Assembly (NCBI GenBank): GCA_964538085.1
Contig: CAZIDF010000003.1
Coordinates: 186,001 to 250,000 of the forward strand
DNA length: 64,000 nt
Direction: 5' to 3'
From: G020348385 sp964538085
GTDB lineage: Bacteria > Acidobacteriota > Aminicenantia > Aminicenantales > Aminicenantaceae
Shown: positions 59,429 to 64,000 of the stretch, piece by piece
Layout: each line of letters opens with the position of its first letter
Position numbering within the stretch: position 1 is the stretch's first letter
The notes under the pieces: generated by a model
What the model saw: the letters and a program-made list of their open reading frames with translations, nothing else
Database searches by the model: none
Told to the model about the DNA's origin: nothing
Position numbers and translations under genes: made by a program

Positions 59429-60451
59429 ATGCGTTTACTTTTTATCGGTTTTGGCACTGTCGGACAGGGACTGGCTGAGCTTCTCATAAGAAAACAAGGA
59501 TTGCTTTCGAAAACATACGGTTTGGATACCCAAGTTGTCGGGATCTCAGATAAAATAAAAGGCAGCGTGTATAAGCATGATGGGATAGATCTTAGTGAAG
59601 CCCTAAATAAAACCGGTGGAGGGGGATCGTTGTCGGATCTGCCAGGAGAGAAATTCGATGGAGATGCTTTGGATATGATTCAGCAGGCAAAGGCCGATGT
59701 GATGCTTGAGGCCACCTACACCGATATCGAAACTGGGGAGCCGGCAACATCGCACATCCGGAAAGCCATGGAATGCGGTATGCATGTTGTCACCACGAAC
59801 AAGGGCCCAGTTGCCCTGCATTACAAAGAGTTGAAAGAATTGGCAGATGCAAAAAAGGTCCGATTTTTGTTCGAGGGAACGGTCATGAGCGGAACGCCCC
59901 TCATTAATTTCATTCGGGAAAATCTAGCCGGCTGCGATATCAAGGAAATAAAGGGGATTTTAAATGGAACGACGAATTACATCCTGACACGGATGGAGGA
60001 AGGCCTTTCCTATGAAGAGGCGCTAAAAAAGGCGCAGGAATTGGGATATGCCGAAGCTGTTCCGGATGCGGATGTTTTAGGATGGGATGCTTTGGCAAAA
60101 GCGACGATTCTGGCTAAGTATGTTTTTGGGGCAGAAGTGAAACCCTTTGATTACCCTTGCGAGGGGATTACCGGTATCACGGTTGCCTCGATAGCCGAGG
60201 CCAAGGCCAGAGACAAACGGTTCAAACTGATCGGCAAGGTCTGGCGTGACGGGAACATCGTGAAGGCAATGGTTGCTCCGGAAGAGATCGATCTCACACA
60301 CCCGCTGGCTTCTATCATGGGAGCCACCAATGCCGTCACCTTCACGACCGATGCACTGGGGGATGTGACTGTCGTGGGACCCGGTGCAGGGAGAGAAGCC
60401 ACCGGATACAGCATGCTTGTGGACCTGATCGCCATCGGAGGTCGAAAATGA
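59429..60451 (+). CDS. Homoserine dehydrogenase family protein (no ACT domain)
   Basis: 340 residues. N-terminal NAD(P) motif IGFGTVGQGLAELL, then VVTTNKGPVALHYKEL, GTVMSGTPLINFIRENLAG, GILNGTTNYILTRM and PDADVLGWDALAKATILA, all conserved in homoserine dehydrogenases. The C-terminal ACT regulatory domain is absent. Its CCCAGGAGG site lies 10 nt before the ATG. It overlaps the aldehyde dehydrogenase gene by 4 nt, so homoserine or a related amino alcohol may be oxidised stepwise. Alternatively it works in threonine/methionine synthesis. Confidence 0.88.
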   Translation: MRLLFIGFGTVGQGLAELLIRKQGLLSKTYGLDTQVVGISDKIKGSVYKHDGIDLSEALNKTGGGGSLSDLPGEKFDGDALDMIQQAKADVMLEATYTDIETGEPATSHIRKAMECGMHVVTTNKGPVALHYKELKELADAKKVRFLFEGTVMSGTPLINFIRENLAGCDIKEIKGILNGTTNYILTRMEEGLSYEEALKKAQELGYAEAVPDADVLGWDALAKATILAKYVFGAEVKPFDYPCEGITGITVASIAEAKARDKRFKLIGKVWRDGNIVKAMVAPEEIDLTHPLASIMGATNAVTFTTDALGDVTVVGPGAGREATGYSMLVDLIAIGGRK

Positions 60452-61869
60452 AAATGCTGCTCAACGGAGAATGGGTAGACAGGGAAGAAAAAATCGAGGT
60501 TCGTGATCCTTATGACAATTCCGTTATCGATACGGTTCCCAGTGCCACTGATCAAGATGTGGAATCAGCCTTGGAAGCATCGGTGCGCGGATTCGAAATT
60601 GCCAAGAAAATGAGTGTATTCGATAGAGCCCAAGTCCTTTTCAAAACAGCAGCGATCGTATCGGAGAATCTTGAGGATTTTGCGGTGATCATTGCGCGGG
60701 AAGGATCTAAAACCATCCGCGAAGCTCGAAAAGAGGCCTCCCGTTGTGTCAATACTTTGATGGTATCAGCTGAGGAATCCAAGCGTATACTTGGGGAGAC
60801 CATCCCCTTCGACTCCTTTCCCGGAGGGGAAAAGCGAAGAGGATATTATTATCGGTTTCCAATAGGGATTGTCCTGGCGATCACGCCGTTTAACGATCCT
60901 CTCAACCTTGTCGCTCACAAACTGGGCCCGGCCATTGCCGCGGGAAATTCTGTCATCCTGAAACCTGCCACCGTGACGCCGCTTTCTGCGTTGAAGCTGG
61001 CAGAGGCATTCCTGAAAGCTGGCCTGCCTCCCCTGGTTCTTCAAGTGATCACAGGATATGGCAGTGTAATAGGGGATCCGCTGGTGAAGGATGAACGGGT
61101 GAGGATGATCTCATTCACAGGAGGTATCGACGCAGGAAAGCGGATTTCCCGGCTGGCGGGGATCAAAAAGATCGGGATGGAACTGGGATCCGACTCTCCC
61201 GTGATAGTTTGGGAAGATAGCGATTTAGAGTGGGCGGTGGAATCCTGCGTGTCCGGCGCTTTTTGGGCCGCCGGACAGAACTGCATCGGTGTCCAACGCC
61301 TGTATGTTCACAAAAATATCTATCAGGATTTTCGGGACAAATTTGTGGAGCACACGTTGAAATATAAGATCGGGGATAAGCTGAACGATGAAACAGATAT
61401 GGGCCCGATGATCAACGAAGATGAAGCCAAGCGGGTGGAAAACTGGATAAAAGAAGCCCAAGAAAAAGGAGCTAAAGTCCTTGCTGGCGGAAATCGACAA
61501 CAAGCTCTTGTGGAACCGACGGTGTTGGAGGATGTACCCGAAAGTGTGGCGATCCACTGTGAAGAGGTATTCGGCCCGACAGTGAATCTGTATCCTGTGG
61601 ATAGCCTGAATGAGGCAGTCAATAAAGCGAATGCTCTGCCGTTCGGCCTTCATGCTGCCATCTTTACCCGTAACGTCGATATTGCCTTCAAAGCAGCCTA
61701 TGATTTGGAATGCGGGGGAGTGATGATCAACGATTCGACCGATTACCGGCTAGATTCCATGCCGTTCGGCGGGGTCAAATATTCTGGTTTGGGGAGAGAA
61801 GGGATCAAGTTTGCCCTCCAAGAAATGACCGAACCCAAGGTTATCTGCTTCTACCTCCCAGAAATATAA
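60448..61869 (+). CDS. NAD(P)+-dependent aldehyde dehydrogenase
   Basis: 473 residues. ITPFNDPLN (cofactor loop), GKRISRLAGIKKIGMELGSDSPVIV (catalytic Glu in MELGSDSP), AAGQNCIGVQRLYV (catalytic Cys) and EVFGPTVNLYPVD. It resembles the lactaldehyde/succinate-semialdehyde/phosphonoacetaldehyde group. Translational coupling to the homoserine dehydrogenase-like gene suggests an amino-acid-derived semialdehyde as substrate, for example aspartate semialdehyde; this is inference. Confidence 0.9.
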   Translation: MKMLLNGEWVDREEKIEVRDPYDNSVIDTVPSATDQDVESALEASVRGFEIAKKMSVFDRAQVLFKTAAIVSENLEDFAVIIAREGSKTIREARKEASRCVNTLMVSAEESKRILGETIPFDSFPGGEKRRGYYYRFPIGIVLAITPFNDPLNLVAHKLGPAIAAGNSVILKPATVTPLSALKLAEAFLKAGLPPLVLQVITGYGSVIGDPLVKDERVRMISFTGGIDAGKRISRLAGIKKIGMELGSDSPVIVWEDSDLEWAVESCVSGAFWAAGQNCIGVQRLYVHKNIYQDFRDKFVEHTLKYKIGDKLNDETDMGPMINEDEAKRVENWIKEAQEKGAKVLAGGNRQQALVEPTVLEDVPESVAIHCEEVFGPTVNLYPVDSLNEAVNKANALPFGLHAAIFTRNVDIAFKAAYDLECGGVMINDSTDYRLDSMPFGGVKYSGLGREGIKFALQEMTEPKVICFYLPEI

Positions 61870-62200
61870 AATTATAGGCCTTTTTCCGATTAGGTATACC
61901 CTCCGCTCTAATGAAGATTTTTTGCGCCATTCCCTCACCGCTCTTCTCGGCGGCGCTGAACTGCGCCCGTTTATTCCAATCTTTTCTACCACAATTTTTG
62001 TTCCAATGATTGTTCGCAGCTCTAATCGTTTAGAATAGTCGTGCTCAATACAACACCGCCGTCTGACTTCGTCAGATTCCCTCGAAGAACGGTAGGATTA
62101 GTTGGGTGGGGTGGGTTGGCTTCAATGTCGCTACAGGTATCCCTAATCAAAATTCATTATATCTGTTTATTCTGCGGATAGGAAAGTCTCGACGAATCAA
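61870..62200. other. Gene-free region with one G-rich repeat
   Basis: No plausible gene. It contains a TCTGAC-TTC-GTCAGA hairpin (62062-62076), imperfect GCGCC/GGCGC repeats at 61929-61967, and the G-rich element GTTGGGTGGGGTGGGTTGGC at 62101-62120, the fullest single copy of that repeat on the plus strand. Confidence 0.6.
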
Positions 62201-62241
62201 TAAAAAAGGGGTAGCGGAGATTGTTATACTCCACTACCCCT
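62201..62241 (-). terminator. Intrinsic terminator of citrate synthase
   Basis: Stem 62205-62218 with 62228-62241 (GGGGTAG and GGAG arms, one mismatch). On the minus strand it is followed by TTTTTTATT. It lies 35 nt after the citrate synthase stop. Confidence 0.88.
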
Positions 62242-62276
62242 TGCAGTTTCTGTGTCGTTAATTCAGCTTCAGTATT

Positions 62277-63578
62277 TTACTTCTTGACCTGTTCTGCGAT
62301 CCATTCGGACGTGACGCTCTTGGGTCTTTCGATGGCCAATCCCAATGCTCTGTCCCAAATCAGGGAGGAAAGAACACCGATGGCACGAGAGGCGCCGAAG
62401 AACACCGTGTAGAAATCGTACTCAGTGACACCATAATGAAGGAGCAGTACGCCAGAATGGGCATCGACATTGGGCCAAGGATTTTTAGCCTTTCCTTGCT
62501 CTTCCAGTATGGGAGGAACGACATCGTACAGTGCGCTGACGACCTGGAAGATTTTATCATCGCCCAGGTGTTTCAGCGCGAAATCGCGTTGTGCCACATA
62601 ACGGGGATCGGTCTGGCGGAGAACGGCGTGGCCGTATCCAGGTATGACCTGGCCTGAATTCAATGTATCCCAGCAATATTTTGTGAGCTGTTCCTTATCC
62701 GGAACGCCGCCCAGTTCATCCATCAGGTTCATGACCCAACGGAGCACTTCCTGGTTGGCCAATCCGTGTAGAGGTCCAGCCAGCCCGTTCATGCCGGCGG
62801 AAAGTGAATAGTAAGCGTCTGAAAGGGCAGAACCGACAAGGTGGGTGGTATGGGCAGAAACGTTACCGCCTTCATGGTCGCTGTGGAGCACGAGATACAG
62901 CCGCATCAGTTCCTTGAACTCTTCTCCCTCGATTCCGATCATGTGAGCGAAATTTCCGCCCCAGTCCAGTTTGGGATCGGGGGGGATGTGCTCGTTGTTC
63001 TTGTAGCTCTTGCGGTAGATGTAGGATGCAATCGCGGGGAGCTTCGCCAGCAGGTTCATCACGTCTTCGAACATGGGATCCCAGTACTCCATCTTGCTGA
63101 TGCCTTCTCTGTATTTCTGTGAGAAGATGGAGTCTTTCTGGAGAGTGAGAATTCCTGCTGCGAACTGGGTCATCGGGTGGGTGTCATTCGGAATGGCTTT
63201 GAGAACATCGATCAGATAATCGGGAAGTGCGCTGCGTTTACGCCATTCATTTGTGATCTCTTTGACGTCTTCCTCGGTGGGTAATTCACCGGTCAGAAGG
63301 AGATAAAAGATCCCTTCCGGAAGAGGTTCTTTGCCGCCTGGAGCCTTGGGTAATTTTTCCCGCAGCTGAGGGATGTTGTAACCGCGGAAACGAATGCCTT
63401 CGAACGGATCAAGAGCCGATGTTTCTGTCACCATGCATTTCACACCGCGCATTCCGCCGTATGCTTGGGCAACGGTCACATCAGAGATCTTGACATCCCC
63501 ATAATCTTTGAGGTGGGTTCGAACTTGATCGCGAACAGGGCCAAGTTTGGAAGCAAATTTTTCCTTTAATGAAGCCAT
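62277..63578 (-). CDS. gltA: Citrate synthase, eukaryote-like (mitochondrial) type
   Basis: 433 residues from ATG 63578 with GGAGG 8 nt upstream. Catalytic residues are in LHSDHEGGNVSAHT (His), GQVIPGYGHAVLR (His) and NVDAHSGVLL (Asp). The segments MNGLAGPLHGLANQEVL and EQGKAKNPWPNVDAHSG are nearly those of mitochondrial citrate synthase, as in the eukaryote-like group first described in Geobacteraceae. It condenses oxaloacetate and acetyl-CoA. A strong promoter and terminator indicate a single-gene transcript. Confidence 0.95.
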   Translation of the reverse strand: MASLKEKFASKLGPVRDQVRTHLKDYGDVKISDVTVAQAYGGMRGVKCMVTETSALDPFEGIRFRGYNIPQLREKLPKAPGGKEPLPEGIFYLLLTGELPTEEDVKEITNEWRKRSALPDYLIDVLKAIPNDTHPMTQFAAGILTLQKDSIFSQKYREGISKMEYWDPMFEDVMNLLAKLPAIASYIYRKSYKNNEHIPPDPKLDWGGNFAHMIGIEGEEFKELMRLYLVLHSDHEGGNVSAHTTHLVGSALSDAYYSLSAGMNGLAGPLHGLANQEVLRWVMNLMDELGGVPDKEQLTKYCWDTLNSGQVIPGYGHAVLRQTDPRYVAQRDFALKHLGDDKIFQVVSALYDVVPPILEEQGKAKNPWPNVDAHSGVLLLHYGVTEYDFYTVFFGASRAIGVLSSLIWDRALGLAIERPKSVTSEWIAEQVKK

Positions 63579-63632
63579 AAAAATTCCTCCTTTAAGAATT
63601 AAAAAAAACCCTCGATAGATTCGATGGATAAA

Positions 63633-63661
63633 GAATATATCATTGAATAATGGTTGTGTCA
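63633..63661 (-). promoter_or_regulatory. Promoter of citrate synthase
   Basis: Minus strand TTGACA (63661-63656), 17 bp, TATATT (63638-63633), about 55 nt before the ATG. Confidence 0.8.
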
Positions 63662-63829
63662 ATTAAATTTGAAATATTGAAAATATTGAATATTTTTCCA
63701 GTTGAAAGCGTATTCCTGTTGAAGAAAAAGCGGGGCATATTCGTTAAATCAGTTGACTTTTTTGCCCCGAAAAAGTTAACTATTGGAGAATCAAAATATT
63801 TCTGAAAATACACGAAAAGGAGAACACAT

Positions 63830-64000
63830 ATGTCCGGTTTAGTGATTGTGCTCATCATTATCGGGGTAGTTGCCGTTGCTGCCGTAGGAATCTACAACGG
63901 CTTGATCCAGTTGAGAAACCGTGCGGACAATGCCTGGGCTCAGGTGGATGTCCAGCTGAGAAGGCGTTATGATCTGATTCCCAACCTGGTCGAAACGGTC
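63830..64000 (+). CDS. LemA family protein, N-terminal part (partial)
   Basis: 57 residues visible, cut by the window end. An N-terminal membrane helix (3-21) is followed by YNGLIQLRNRADNAWAQVDVQLRRRYDLIPNLVETV, the hallmark of LemA. AAAAGGAG precedes the ATG by 8 nt. A weak TTGACT-N17-TTAACT pair lies upstream (63751-63779). LemA proteins have an extracytoplasmic helical domain of unknown role. Confidence 0.9.
   Translation, partial: MSGLVIVLIIIGVVAVAAVGIYNGLIQLRNRADNAWAQVDVQLRRRYDLIPNLVETV

Noticed and set aside
61750..61992. An 80-codon minus-strand frame over the aldehyde dehydrogenase end
   Set aside because: It is mostly antisense to a conserved gene and has no ribosome site or family signature.

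Overview
The window reads as chromosomal DNA of a strictly anaerobic, probably fermentative or syntrophic bacterium of moderate G+C. It encodes a [NiFe] hydrogenase of the MvhAG type with hypA, hypB and a maturation protease, a large HdrABC/MvhD/NuoEF-like flavin operon, sigma-54 signalling and a eukaryote-like citrate synthase. There is no rRNA, phage, insertion sequence or CRISPR array. Gene content would fit a deep lineage such as Aminicenantes or a relative of the Deltaproteobacteria, but that is only a guess. Many promoters are near-consensus TTGACA-N17-TATNNT.

Layout. 1-10.4 kb: housekeeping genes (YggU end, nucleoside transporter, tandem Usp, dprA-topA-xerC, comEA, rdgB, MgtC, UbiA, methyltransferase). 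10.5-21.6 kb: hypA/hypB (minus) diverge from a 10-kb operon hdrC-hdrB-(hdrA N-part/nuoE)-(2Fe-2S protein)-(nuoF/gltD)-(ferredoxin/hdrA/hdrA)-mvhD-small protein. 21.6-32.4 kb (all minus): hydrogenase small and large subunits, protease, a DRTGG/anti-sigma-type ATPase/Fe-hydrogenase-like/DRTGG/PHP/ATPase sensory cassette, a PAS histidine kinase and NtrC-type regulator, and a response regulator with a duplicated Cys/His motif behind a perfect sigma-54 promoter. 32.8-53.8 kb: lipoprotein, tRNA-Lys, tRNA-Glu, tRNA-Val, HD-GYP regulator, rplU-rpmA-obgE-nadD-rsfS-rlmH, dksA-like, comF, hsp20, rsmI, nadE plus a nitrilase, a PATAN-DnaJ-TPR protein, ligA, murB, murA and small enzymes. 53.8-61.9 kb: two divergent amino-acid-type gene sets (PLP enzymes, cupin, divergent SDR, unknown 413-aa protein; against homoserine dehydrogenase and aldehyde dehydrogenase) around a highly structured leader. 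62.2-64 kb: citrate synthase and the start of a LemA gene.

Main points. (i) The hdr operon and the hydrogenase operon, 21 kb apart on opposite strands, carry the same promoter-operator: TTGACA-N17-TANNAT-N5-GTAATTATA-N19-TATAATTAC, with identical spacing throughout. This argues that both are controlled by one repressor and make one H2/NAD(P)/ferredoxin/HdrBC electron-transfer machine. (ii) One hdrA appears to have been split at its first ferredoxin motif: its FAD half is fused to NuoE and its other half to a NuoG-like ferredoxin plus a second HdrA, with nuoF/gltD between them. (iii) A roughly 225-nt structured RNA precedes the homoserine dehydrogenase gene. (iv) A G-rich intergenic repeat (GGGTGGGGTGGGTTGGC) recurs at several gene ends. 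All functions are inferred from sequence reading alone; no database search was possible.
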